A DNA stretch of 64,000 nt, from the NCBI RefSeq assembly GCF_030812915.1, contig NZ_JAUSTQ010000004.1:1-64000 (forward strand). Reading direction: 5' to 3'. Position numbers and translations under genes: made by a program. Below, one piece after another: positions 8,383 through 16,579 of this stretch. This stretch comes from Alkalibacillus salilacus. Lineage in GTDB: Bacteria; Bacillota; Bacilli; Bacillales; Alkalibacillaceae. Numbering within the stretch: position 1 is the first letter of the stretch; the number at the start of each line of letters is the position of its first letter. Under the pieces are notes generated by a model. It was not told the origin of the DNA. It ran no database searches and saw only the letters and a program-made list of their open reading frames with translations.

Positions 8383-8784
8383 CTACCGAGCCCACTTAAT
8401 CGCGGTCACCTTGGTTCCATTTTCATCAGATTCCAAATCAAAATGGTCCATCAAACGCTTAACGCCAGGTAATCCAGCGCCTAAGCCGCCCGATGTTGAG
8501 TAACCGTCTTTCATAACGGCACTTAAGTCCTTTATACCAGGGCCTTGATCTTGTGCTATAATTTTTAAACCAACTTTAGGGATATCACGCACTTGTTCAA
8601 ATGTAATCTCACCTTCTTCGGTGTACAAGTAAATATTACGCGCTAATTCTGAGATAGCTGTCGCAATTCGGGCTTGGTCAACCGAACCAAATCCCAAATC
8701 TTGCGACACTTGTCTACCTGCTTGTCTTGCACCGACAATATCCCATTCTTGCTTAATAACAACAGAGGATAGAGTTCCCTTCAT
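8383..8784 (-). CDS. rsbT: RsbT, stressosome switch kinase
   Basis: 133 residues, GHKL kinase fold with N box ELARNIYLY, DQGPGI and GLGAGLPGVKRLMD motifs. RsbT phosphorylates RsbS and RsbR, then leaves the stressosome to activate RsbU. ATG at 8782-8784 overlaps the rsbS stop (TGATG) with GGAGGA six bases upstream; a GTG one codon earlier is possible. Confidence 0.96.
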   Translation of the reverse strand: MKGTLSSVVIKQEWDIVGARQAGRQVSQDLGFGSVDQARIATAISELARNIYLYTEEGEITFEQVRDIPKVGLKIIAQDQGPGIKDLSAVMKDGYSTSGGLGAGLPGVKRLMDHFDLESDENGTKVTAIKWAR

Positions 8785-9143
8785 CACTTCTCCTCCAATT
8801 CTTGTCTTAACTTAATAATACCCTGCTCTAGATCAAGTGCAGTCGGTACCTCCTTTAAATATATGCCTAGTTCAATTAATGTCATTGACACCGCTGGTTG
8901 GACACCTGTAAATACCACTTTAGCACCCATTAAATCAGCCATGGATACGACATCGCCAAACACTTTCGCAATAAATGAGTCAACAACTTCAACTGACGTT
9001 AAGTCGATAACAACACCTGTTGCACCAGTATCATGTATTTTACCTAATAGATCTTCTTGAAATTTCATTGCAGTTTGGTCATCTAATTCGATTTGAATCG
9101 ATACCAATAAATAATTATGGAGTTTCAGAATAGGTACACGCAA
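8784..9143 (-). CDS. rsbS: RsbS, stressosome scaffold STAS protein
   Basis: 119 residues, a single STAS domain. The sequence [22 protein letters not shown] and the phosphosite region [12 protein letters not shown] are close to B. subtilis RsbS. It forms the stressosome core with RsbR and is phosphorylated by RsbT. The only sensible start is TTG at 9143 with AAGGAG eight bases upstream, itself overlapping the rsbR stop region. Confidence 0.95.
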   Translation of the reverse strand: MRVPILKLHNYLLVSIQIELDDQTAMKFQEDLLGKIHDTGATGVVIDLTSVEVVDSFIAKVFGDVVSMADLMGAKVVFTGVQPAVSMTLIELGIYLKEVPTALDLEQGIIKLRQELEEK

Positions 9144-9148
9144 CTCAA

Positions 9149-10015
9149 TTACTCCTTCCCGACTGAATCTAATATTTCTTCGATATCTTCTGATCTAGAA
9201 TCCTTTGAGACGATTTGTTGCTCTGTCATTTGAAGAGCTGTTTCGAATCCTTTCTTAAGTGAACTTTTCGTTGGGAATTGACTTAAATCGATACCTAGGT
9301 TAACGATTGTCTGAGCAATTTCTGGACGAATGCCGACTAAAATACATGTTGCTCCAAGCAATCTTACTGCTTCAGCTGCTTGTATAATATGGTGCGCAAC
9401 CATCGTATCGACTACTGGCACTCCAGTAATATCAATTAATACAACGTCTGTGCGATTTTTCACGACACCGTTTAGTAAGTTTTCCATGATTAATTTCGCA
9501 CGATCTGTATCAATCGTACCTACTAACGGCATGACCGTAATCTCGTCCATCACAGGAATAAGTGGTGCTGACAATTCTTCTAACGCTAATTTCTGCATCG
9601 ACAGAATATTGTTCCAGTTAGTCGAATACTGATTCATTAATCGAATCTTCAGTGGATCAATCCAATTGTTCACGCTTTCCATTACCTCAACAAATTCTTC
9701 CTTACTATCTGTATCTAACTGATCAAGAACGAACTTAGTACTTTCCGTACGAAATGCTTGAAGTCCTTCAGCGATGTAGCCAAATGGCCAACCTAAATTA
9801 ACAACCTTCTCTGCAAACTGGTCCAATACTTCAAGTTGGTTATTCTCTTCTTTCAAGCTTTGCATCACAACTTCGGCAAATTCTTTATTCATTTGCTCGA
9901 CCATGTCACCAGAAATTGTCGATGTGTAATCTTGTAATGAATCATTATCCAATTGACTAACCCAGCGATCAATTAACTGATCACTATTTTCTAGTACAAC
10001 TTCTTTTACGTTCAT
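9149..10015 (-). CDS. rsbRA: RsbR-type stressosome sensor protein
   Basis: About 288 residues: an N-terminal non-heme globin-like sensor domain (about 1-130) and a C-terminal STAS domain (about 150-270). The two phosphorylatable positions fall around [13 protein letters not shown] and [14 protein letters not shown]. It is the first gene of the rsb operon. ATG at 10013-10015 is chosen because GGAGG lies 11 bases before it, whereas the ATG at 10033 includes that ribosome site. Only one RsbR paralogue occurs in this window. Confidence 0.94.
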   Translation of the reverse strand: MNVKEVVLENSDQLIDRWVSQLDNDSLQDYTSTISGDMVEQMNKEFAEVVMQSLKEENNQLEVLDQFAEKVVNLGWPFGYIAEGLQAFRTESTKFVLDQLDTDSKEEFVEVMESVNNWIDPLKIRLMNQYSTNWNNILSMQKLALEELSAPLIPVMDEITVMPLVGTIDTDRAKLIMENLLNGVVKNRTDVVLIDITGVPVVDTMVAHHIIQAAEAVRLLGATCILVGIRPEIAQTIVNLGIDLSQFPTKSSLKKGFETALQMTEQQIVSKDSRSEDIEEILDSVGKE

Positions 10016-10202
10016 GTCGACCAATACCTCCATAAATAGACTATTATAATCAATTTACCATTAAATAATATCTATTTCTACATTATTCTGAAAATTCGAG
10101 CCTTTTACGTACTTGTGCTCATTATATCTTTAATATACGGATACATAAAGTCATGACTACTAATTACATAAAACAGCTAATAGTGATATCCCGACAAACA
10201 CA

Positions 10203-10236
10203 CGAAAAAACCACCTATTGCAAACAATAGGTGGTT
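10203..10236 (-). terminator. Terminator after mazF
   Basis: A 12-bp perfect stem AACCACCTATTG / CAATAGGTGGTT (10209-10236) with a 4-nt loop, followed on the minus strand by TTTT. It separates the mazEF unit from the rsb operon, so rsbR probably has its own promoter in 10016-10200; no convincing one was seen there. Confidence 0.85.
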
Positions 10237-10247
10237 CATATGATGAA

Positions 10248-10598
10248 TTATAAATCCATAAGTCCAAGGCTAATTTGCAAGGCGTCATCGACTTGTCCCA
10301 TCAAAAATTCGTCTAAAGTCGTAATTTGATCTGTTAAACGCTGTTTGTCGATTGTTCGTATTTGTTCCAGCAAAATAACCGAATCCCGTTCAAATTCGTA
10401 TTTTTCTGAGTCAATTTCGACGTGTGTCGGTAGTTTTGCTTTTTGTATTTGTGCTGTAATTGCTGCTACGATAACGGTTGGACTAAAACGATTTCCAATA
10501 TTGTTTTGTATAATAAGAACCGGGCGAACACCGCCTTGTTCAGATCCTACTACGGGCGTCAAGTCTGCGTAGTAGACATCGCCTCGTTTAACGTACAA
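10248..10598 (-). CDS. mazF: MazF/NdoA endoribonuclease toxin
   Basis: 116 residues, the same length as B. subtilis NdoA (EndoA), with the typical [21 protein letters not shown] opening region, [12 protein letters not shown] and [10 protein letters not shown]. This family cuts single-stranded mRNA at short U-A-C-A-U-like sites. It starts with TTG, 5 bp after the mazE stop, so antitoxin and toxin are coupled. Confidence 0.95.
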   Translation of the reverse strand: MYVKRGDVYYADLTPVVGSEQGGVRPVLIIQNNIGNRFSPTVIVAAITAQIQKAKLPTHVEIDSEKYEFERDSVILLEQIRTIDKQRLTDQITTLDEFLMGQVDDALQISLGLMDL

Positions 10599-10603
10599 GT
10601 TAT

Positions 10604-10885
10604 TTACACCCCACTCACTAAGCGCTCAAGAGTGGTTTCAGCCTCCTCTTCAGCTTGGAAAGCTTCAGATGCGATATCTAAGTTGATATTTTTCATTTCT
10701 ACGTAACCACGGCGCATCTTTTCTTTGATTTGTCGCTTCTTTTCTTCTTTGACGTAGCTGTGAACAGCTTGCAAAATGAGTTCTTGATGATTAGAGTAAT
10801 CCTGCTCTGAACCAACTAATTCATCGCACTCATTAAGTAAAGACATCGGCAGTTCAACAACCACCTCTTGTGAATTATTAGACAT
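10604..10885 (-). CDS. mazE: MazE/EndoAI antitoxin
   Basis: 93 residues with an N-terminal ribbon-helix-helix DNA-binding part and the conserved toxin-binding tail ([19 protein letters not shown] ... [12 protein letters not shown]), very similar to B. subtilis EndoAI. It neutralises MazF and probably autoregulates the pair; a dyad at 10939-10969 is a candidate operator. Confidence 0.94.
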   Translation of the reverse strand: MSNNSQEVVVELPMSLLNECDELVGSEQDYSNHQELILQAVHSYVKEEKKRQIKEKMRRGYVEMKNINLDIASEAFQAEEEAETTLERLVSGV

Positions 10886-10938
10886 CCTTACACCCCCAAC
10901 AATTTACGAACAGCAAATCTAAAAATAGCATAACATTA

Positions 10939-10969
10939 TTCGCTAAGTTTCGTAAAGCGAAATTACGAA
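10939..10969. promoter_or_regulatory. Nested inverted repeats upstream of mazE, candidate operator
   Basis: Two overlapping dyads: TTCGCT (10939-10944) with AGCGAA (10956-10961), and TTCGTAA (10949-10955) with TTACGAA (10963-10969). They overlap a possible -35 (TTTACG) of a mazE promoter whose -10 would be TATGCT 18 bp further on. Binding by the antitoxin is inference. Confidence 0.4.
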
Positions 10970-10992
10970 TAAAATGGGATTTTGACGCTATT

Positions 10993-12117
10993 TCACTTAT
11001 TCACATTATGATAAACTCTTGGAACACGCTGGTTAATCATGCATGGAATTTCATAGTTGATTGTTTCCAAATGCCTTGCTACATCATCTGTTGTGACGAC
11101 GTTTCCTTGTTGTTCACCAATAATGACCACTGGTGTGTCGACTGGAAATTGTTGATCAAGCTTCACCATAAATTGATCCATACAGACCCTGCCGACAATC
11201 GGATATTTTTTGCCATTTACTAGAACATGAAATCCTTGTAATTTGCGAATCCAGCCATCACCATATCCCAATGGAACCGTACCAATCCATTCTTTCTCCT
11301 GAGCGGTGTAGGTCGTTCCATAACTAATCGTTTCATTTGGTTCGATTTGTTTAATATGAATCAATCGGCTCTGTAGTGAAAATGCGGGTTTTAATGGAAT
11401 CTTAGTTTCATCTCGTACTAGATCAGAAGGATACAAGCCATACATACCAATCCCGAATCGAACAGCGTCATACATTGATTCTGGAAAACGCATTGCTCCT
11501 GCTGAATTACCTAGATGAACCTCTACTTCCTCAGTGAAGTAATCTTGGAATTCTGTTATATATTGCTGAAAGCGTGTCATTTGCGTTTCTAGTAAGAGTC
11601 GTTCGTCTTCATCAGCTGTTGCAAGATGAGAATAGACCCCTTTTAAAACTAAGGATGTTGATTTCATTGTTGTTAATAAAGCATACGCTTCATCAGCTGA
11701 CTTTATACCTTGACGGTTCATCCCAGTATCAATTTTAAGATGAACTTGTAACGGTTCATTCAAGTATTGATCTGCTTTTAAAACCCATTCCGATTGAAAG
11801 ATTGTCACCATTAAATTGTGTTCTGCCGCAACAGGTGCTTGTTCCGGACGAATCCTGCCCAATATTAGAATCGGCACTTCTGGAAACTGTTTTCGTAAAT
11901 GGACCGCTTCATCGAGCAAGGCAACCGCAAGTTGATCAGCCCCCGCTTCCAAAGCCGCTTGTGCTACTTCAACATCACCATGTCCATAAGCATTCGCCTT
12001 CACAACAGCGTAAACTTTTTTAGGCGATGGATAGCGTTCTTTCATTTGTTTCATATTAAATCGGATCGCGTCTAAATCAATATCAGCCCACGTATCACGG
12101 TAAAATGATTGCATCAT
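10993..12117 (-). CDS. alr: Alanine racemase
   Basis: 374 residues. The PLP lysine lies in AVVKANAYGHG (about residues 38-48), and the C-terminal catalytic tyrosine lies in the ISYGTTYTA region. It interconverts L- and D-alanine for peptidoglycan synthesis. It sits between the ydcC-like lipoprotein and mazE as in B. subtilis. Two adjacent ATG codons (12117 and 12114) are possible starts, both served by AAGAAGGG. Confidence 0.96.
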   Translation of the reverse strand: MMQSFYRDTWADIDLDAIRFNMKQMKERYPSPKKVYAVVKANAYGHGDVEVAQAALEAGADQLAVALLDEAVHLRKQFPEVPILILGRIRPEQAPVAAEHNLMVTIFQSEWVLKADQYLNEPLQVHLKIDTGMNRQGIKSADEAYALLTTMKSTSLVLKGVYSHLATADEDERLLLETQMTRFQQYITEFQDYFTEEVEVHLGNSAGAMRFPESMYDAVRFGIGMYGLYPSDLVRDETKIPLKPAFSLQSRLIHIKQIEPNETISYGTTYTAQEKEWIGTVPLGYGDGWIRKLQGFHVLVNGKKYPIVGRVCMDQFMVKLDQQFPVDTPVVIIGEQQGNVVTTDDVARHLETINYEIPCMINQRVPRVYHNVNK

Positions 12118-12154
12118 CTAGGACCCTTCTTTTTCGTGAATGTTTGTTATTGAT

Positions 12155-12184
12155 ATTATCTACCGCTAGATTGCAGGCTGTCAA
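12155..12184 (-). promoter_or_regulatory. Sigma-A promoter of alr
   Basis: Reverse strand: perfect -35 TTGACA (12179-12184), 18-bp spacer, -10 GATAAT (12155-12160), about 40 bp before the alr start. Confidence 0.65.
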
Positions 12185-12200
12185 TCACCAACCTATCTAA

Positions 12201-12227
12201 AATAAAAACCCGCCTTAAAGACGGGTT
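12201..12227 (-). terminator. Terminator after the ydcC-like gene
   Basis: Minus-strand stem AACCCGTCTT / AAGGCGGGTT (with a U-G pair) followed by TTTTATTTT. Confidence 0.75.
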
Positions 12228-12243
12228 AGTCTAGTCAATCACT

Positions 12244-13263
12244 CTACTTCACAACTTGCTGATCAACAGATTGAGCCACTTGGATCATTTCATCTACAGT
12301 CAATGAATCACTCGCGATCACAAAGCGGTTTCCTTCATACTGCCATTCAAGTGAATGATTATTTAAATGACCGACAGCAAACCCTAAATCAACCATGTCA
12401 CCACTAGCAGTAACAGGGACTTGAACGCTTGTCGGATAGGATTCGAATTGTTCTTGAACAACTGTAAATGGCTTCTCGCCTTCATAAGACATCATGACAC
12501 GTTCACCATTTTCAAACTCCAATACTTCTTCATTCGCTAACTCGACACCTTCTGGGACAAAATTAGGCTTGTAAACCGTCGTTTCTTGTTCTTCTAATTC
12601 AGTCATTGTCGGAACACTGACTGCTCCTTCAGATAAATTCTCATCTGTATCAAATTCACGGTCTTCAATATCTGTATTGAATTCAAATGATTCGAAGTCA
12701 ACTTCTACCATTGTGTCGCCATTCTGATCTTGAACGCGAACTAAAGCGGGCTTGTACGTGTCCTTATGGAAATAGACTTCCTGATAAGGTAATTGTTGAT
12801 TACCTTTATAGTTCGTTTTGACTTTAAATACATAGTAGTTATCAGTCATTTGGAATTCTCGGTCACGATCATTCAAAACGTCATTAACGAGCGATGTGTA
12901 CATATACGGCTGACTATGTTGGTTAGGCCAATCGTTTTGAAATTTGTAGCTCTTGTTAATCGAAGGAGTTAATACAAAGACACCTTCATCATTTCTAAGA
13001 ATCACTTGACTTCCCTTTTCATCATCAGCATTGTTCATAACCACTTTGAAATAATCATCAGCCTTATGCATGACGTCCACTTCATACTGTTCTGTATCAT
13101 CTCCAGTCGACATCGTCATACTAGCTTTTCCTGTAAAACTTGTCATGTCAGCTACTTGGTCGTCTAATGCTTGTAAGACATCATCCACTGTCTCCTCACC
13201 ACAGGCAGTCAATACCATTACGGCAACCACCGCAGTTACAAAGAGCATTAGTTTTCTTTTCAT
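12244..13263 (-). CDS. ydcC: LolA-like lipoprotein, YdcC family
   Basis: 339 residues with a lipoprotein signal (MKRKLMLFVTAVVAVMVLTAC; lipobox LTAC, Cys near residue 21). The middle has the LolA/LppX-like beta fold pattern typical of sporulation-associated 'outer membrane lipoprotein-sorting' annotations, and the C-terminal part (about 230-339) looks like DUF4367. The protein should be anchored outside the membrane. The function is unknown; the place between acpS and alr is the same as B. subtilis ydcC. Confidence 0.85.
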   Translation of the reverse strand: MKRKLMLFVTAVVAVMVLTACGEETVDDVLQALDDQVADMTSFTGKASMTMSTGDDTEQYEVDVMHKADDYFKVVMNNADDEKGSQVILRNDEGVFVLTPSINKSYKFQNDWPNQHSQPYMYTSLVNDVLNDRDREFQMTDNYYVFKVKTNYKGNQQLPYQEVYFHKDTYKPALVRVQDQNGDTMVEVDFESFEFNTDIEDREFDTDENLSEGAVSVPTMTELEEQETTVYKPNFVPEGVELANEEVLEFENGERVMMSYEGEKPFTVVQEQFESYPTSVQVPVTASGDMVDLGFAVGHLNNHSLEWQYEGNRFVIASDSLTVDEMIQVAQSVDQQVVK

Positions 13264-13408
13264 GCAAACAACTCCTCCGTCTCATTGTTTTATGGCTTGT
13301 ATCATAGAAACAAGCAATCTATTCAGTTGCGGTGACAATGTGCACATCGGACCTTTTTGTTACCCGCAATACACTATATGAGACAGGGAGTTGGATTATG
13401 CAGACGAG

Positions 13409-13774
13409 CTATGAAGTCTCTTCAATAATTACCTGAGCTATGACATAGTGATCACTATGCGAAATTGAGACATGGACATGTTGACTATAAACACCATTGA
13501 TATAAATAATAGGCCGTCCAGTACCATTAGAAAGTAATTCTATCGATTGGAATGAAACGTCTTTTCCAATGCCACAACCTGCTGCTTTACTATAAGCCTC
13601 TTTCGCTGCAAATCGCCCAGCAATAAATTCTAATCGGCGATTTTCATTTGTATAGCGAGACAATACATTACGCTCTCGTTCAGTTAATATGCGCTCGGTC
13701 AATCGAGGTTGTCTTTGCATTAATTTTTGAATCCGTTTCGTTTCAGTCAAATCAACACCAATACCTTGGATCAT
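13409..13774 (-). CDS. acpS: Holo-[acyl-carrier-protein] synthase
   Basis: 121 residues, standard AcpS length, with the metal-binding IQGIGVDLTET at the N terminus and FAAKEAYSKAAGCGIG in the middle. It transfers phosphopantetheine from CoA to acyl carrier protein. It is close to but not overlapping the ydcC-like gene. Confidence 0.96.
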   Translation of the reverse strand: MIQGIGVDLTETKRIQKLMQRQPRLTERILTERERNVLSRYTNENRRLEFIAGRFAAKEAYSKAAGCGIGKDVSFQSIELLSNGTGRPIIYINGVYSQHVHVSISHSDHYVIAQVIIEETS

Positions 13775-13865
13775 GATTGTTCACCTGTCTTTCTTATTGC
13801 AAGATTGGGAAAAGATTAGTATTCTTAAATAAAATAATGTGTTTAATAAAGCGAGGCTAACAAGG

Positions 13866-14462
13866 ATGTTTTTCGTACGAACAGAAAGCTTTAAGCAATT
13901 TCTTAAATTTTACCCAGTCATATCAACCCTTGTAGCAATACATATCATTGTCTTCATGATATCAAGTCTATCTATGCCTTTCCGAGAACTCATCGTTGGT
14001 TCAAACTTACCGATCTTACTTGACCAACAATATTGGAGGCTTGTCACACCAATTTTTACACACTTTGAACCCATGCATCTGTTATTTAACACCTTTAGTT
14101 TGATTATTTTTGGTCCTGCATTAGAGGTCATGCTCGGTCGAATTAAATTCATTTTAGCATATCTCGCAGTTGGCATAATGGCTAACGTCGTAACGCTATT
14201 TTTAGCAGAGATGACTTATGCCCACGTAGGCGCCTCAGGGGCTATTTTCGGCTTGTTCGGTATTTACTTATTTTTATTACTAATGCGCCCTGAATTAATT
14301 GATGCCAATAGTCGCCAAATCATTATTGTGATCATCATTGTTGGGGTTCTCTTAACATTTAGACCTGGCATTAATATTTACGCTCACATTTTCGGTTTAA
14401 TCGGAGGCTTAGCACTCGGTCCTATTCTTTTTGCTCGGTATAAAGGGCATTTTCGCATTTAA
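13866..14462 (+). CDS. Rhomboid family intramembrane serine protease (YdcA-like)
   Basis: About 198 residues, six predicted membrane segments. The catalytic serine is in VGASGAIFGLFG and the partner histidine in YAHIFGLIGG. Rhomboids cut membrane proteins within the bilayer; the substrate is unknown. Synteny with B. subtilis ydcA next to acpS supports the call. ATG at 13866 is preferred over GTG at 13839 because it has GCGAGG upstream and matches the N terminus of YdcA. Confidence 0.9.
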   Translation: MFFVRTESFKQFLKFYPVISTLVAIHIIVFMISSLSMPFRELIVGSNLPILLDQQYWRLVTPIFTHFEPMHLLFNTFSLIIFGPALEVMLGRIKFILAYLAVGIMANVVTLFLAEMTYAHVGASGAIFGLFGIYLFLLLMRPELIDANSRQIIIVIIIVGVLLTFRPGINIYAHIFGLIGGLALGPILFARYKGHFRI

Positions 14463-14489
14463 GATGAATCACAGATAAGGAGTGACACG

Positions 14490-15419
14490 ATGAATAAACA
14501 AACAATTGCACCCTATACAGCAATTGTGATCGGCGTTTTGGCCGTTTCCACCTCTGCTATATTTGTTCGGCTTGCTGATGCTCCATCGTCAATCACTGCC
14601 AACTACCGGTTATTACTAGCTGTTCTTATTATGCTACCGTATGTATTATTAAGAAATATCGGTGAATTCCGCAATATATCCAAACGTGATTGGATTTATT
14701 CAGCCGCTGCAGGTGTGTTTTTAGCTTTTCATTTCATCTTATGGTTTGAATCACTCAATCATACATCTGTTGCTAGTTCAGTAGTTCTTGTGACGACACA
14801 ACCCATTTTCGCATTCATTGGAACGTATTTATTTTTCAAAGAACGATTTACTAGTGGGGCAGTTCTAAGCATGTTGATTGCCTTCACAGGTAGCGCGATC
14901 ATTAGTTGGGGTGATTTTCAAATTAGTGGTTGGGCGCTCTTCGGTAATTTCCTTGCCTTAATGGGAGCTATCGCGATCACAGGTTATTTCTTATTTGGAC
15001 AAAACGTTCGCCAACGCCTATCACTGATGACCTATACTTTTATTGTCTATGGTATTAGCTCTTTTACGTTAATTTTGTATAATCTAGTACTATCTCAACC
15101 ATTTACAGGGTATTCTAATGATACATGGCTCGTTTTTCTAGCATTAGCTATTATTCCTACATTCTTTGGCCATACTTTATTTAATTGGGCGATTAAATGG
15201 GTCAGCGCTTCAACAATTACGATGGGGATTTTATTTGAACCTGTCGGCGCATCAATCTTAGCCTATTTCGTTCTAGGAGAACTGGTAACATGGTCACAAT
15301 TTTTAGGTGGTTCCATTGTCATTGTTGGTTTAATGTTATTTATTATTAGTACATCCAAAAAACGAAAGGTCAAAGTGATTAACGAAAGACAAAATAAGCA
15401 ATTAAATAGAGGTGAATAA
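14490..15419 (+). CDS. EamA/DMT-family transporter
   Basis: 309 residues with ten hydrophobic segments arranged as two EamA halves. Typical pieces are LADAPSSITANYRLLLAV in the first half and FGHTLFNWAIKWVSASTITMG in the second. The C-terminal tail is basic. It is probably a metabolite exporter; the substrate cannot be told from sequence. It lies 27 bp after the rhomboid gene and abuts degV, so the three may form one transcript. Confidence 0.9.
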   Translation: MNKQTIAPYTAIVIGVLAVSTSAIFVRLADAPSSITANYRLLLAVLIMLPYVLLRNIGEFRNISKRDWIYSAAAGVFLAFHFILWFESLNHTSVASSVVLVTTQPIFAFIGTYLFFKERFTSGAVLSMLIAFTGSAIISWGDFQISGWALFGNFLALMGAIAITGYFLFGQNVRQRLSLMTYTFIVYGISSFTLILYNLVLSQPFTGYSNDTWLVFLALAIIPTFFGHTLFNWAIKWVSASTITMGILFEPVGASILAYFVLGELVTWSQFLGGSIVIVGLMLFIISTSKKRKVKVINERQNKQLNRGE

Positions 15420-15420
15420 A

Positions 15421-16281
15421 ATGTCTTTTCAACTAATGGTCGATGGTGGTGTTGACCTTCCACAAGGTTTCGCAGACAAATTTAACGTCAAAACAATTCC
15501 ACTTAACATTCATTTCAGTGATGGCGTCTATAAAGCTGGCGTCGATTTAACGACAGAACAATTTTACGAAAAACTTGGAGACACAGATGATTTAGCTAAA
15601 ACATCTGCACCAAGCCCGAATGATTTCTATGAAGCTTTCAAATCTGTTGATCCTAACACTCCTATTCTATTATTATCCTTATCCAAGAATATCAGCGCCA
15701 CTTATCAAAACGCTGTTATCGGGCGTGATACATTACTTGAAGAGGATGCAAATCGACAAATTGAAATTGTTAATACTACAAGTGCTTCATGTGGCATGGC
15801 CCTCTTGTTAAATGAAGCTATCAAACTCAAAATGAAGCAATTTGATTTTCAAGACATTGTTAAACAAACACGACAAAATGCTGAACGTACAGTGACTCTA
15901 TTTTCCCTTAGAACGGTTGAAAATTTAATTAAAGGCGGACGTCTCGATCGTTTCCGCGGGGCTATTGCTAAAACATTAAATATCAAATTACTCATGCGCG
16001 CCTCTGAAGAAGGTGAAATTGAAGTCACTGAAAAAATACGTGGCGAGAAGAAAGCACTTCGTCGTTTAGTGGATCAAATTGGCGAATATACAAAGTCACT
16101 AGAAGGCAAAACAATTGTCATGTCACAAAGCCGTTGTGAATCAAAGGCCAAGCAAATTATGGACCAAATTCGAGAACGTTATCATCAGGATGAAGAATAC
16201 ATCGTTGAAATGGGTCCACTCATTGCCAATTATGCTGGTGAAGGTGGACTTGTTATCTCCTTCTTACGTGATGATCAATAA
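15421..16281 (+). CDS. DegV family fatty-acid-binding protein
   Basis: 286 residues with the DegV fold: N-terminal MVDGGVDLPQGFADKF, the first lipid-contact segment LSKNISATYQNA, and IKGGRLDRFRGAIAKTLNIK. DegV/FakB proteins bind fatty acids and present them to the FakA kinase. No fakA gene is present here. ATG at 15421 follows GAGGTG by six bases; a GTG at 15412 overlaps that site. Confidence 0.9.
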   Translation: MSFQLMVDGGVDLPQGFADKFNVKTIPLNIHFSDGVYKAGVDLTTEQFYEKLGDTDDLAKTSAPSPNDFYEAFKSVDPNTPILLLSLSKNISATYQNAVIGRDTLLEEDANRQIEIVNTTSASCGMALLLNEAIKLKMKQFDFQDIVKQTRQNAERTVTLFSLRTVENLIKGGRLDRFRGAIAKTLNIKLLMRASEEGEIEVTEKIRGEKKALRRLVDQIGEYTKSLEGKTIVMSQSRCESKAKQIMDQIRERYHQDEEYIVEMGPLIANYAGEGGLVISFLRDDQ

Positions 16282-16316
16282 ATAAAGGTGATGGGACGAA
16301 AGTTAATAATGCAAAA

Positions 16317-16359
16317 TAAAACCCGAACGATTTATTTTTCAAATAAATCGTTCGGGTTT
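16317..16359. terminator. Bidirectional terminator after degV
   Basis: A long perfect stem: AAACCCGAACGATTTATTT pairs with AAATAAATCGTTCGGGTTT across a 3-nt loop (TTC). The AT-rich ends could terminate in both directions. Confidence 0.85.
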
Positions 16360-16362
16360 ACT

Positions 16363-16505
16363 GCTTGAATAACGCTCCATCAAAACACTTCGCTTGCCGC
16401 GGGCACGGCTCGAGCCTCCTCGGCCAAAAAGCGCGGCCTGTGGGGTCTCGAGACGCGTGCTGTTCCCGCAGGCGTCTACGTGTTTTGATTCCGCTTTGTT
16501 ACTGC
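16363..16505. repeat. GC-rich long imperfect-palindrome element, copy 2
   Basis: About 143 bp in the gap between convergent degV and MFS genes. The core shares with copy 1 (4815-5040) the blocks GGGCACGGCTCGAGCC, CTCGGCC, AAAAGCG.GGCCTG, GGGGTCTCGAGAC and CGTGCTGTTCCCG. The arms ATCAAAACAC (16379-16388) and GTGTTTTGAT (16480-16489) are inverted copies of each other but are unlike the arms of copy 1. Copy 1 has about 80 bp extra in the centre. ORFs across this stretch are not credible genes. Confidence 0.8.
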
Positions 16506-16579
16506 TCTCCCGCAATCATTTCAATATTTTTCTTTTGTATAGCTGTTTATTCTATTGTCCCAAACTCTCTTTTGGTATC

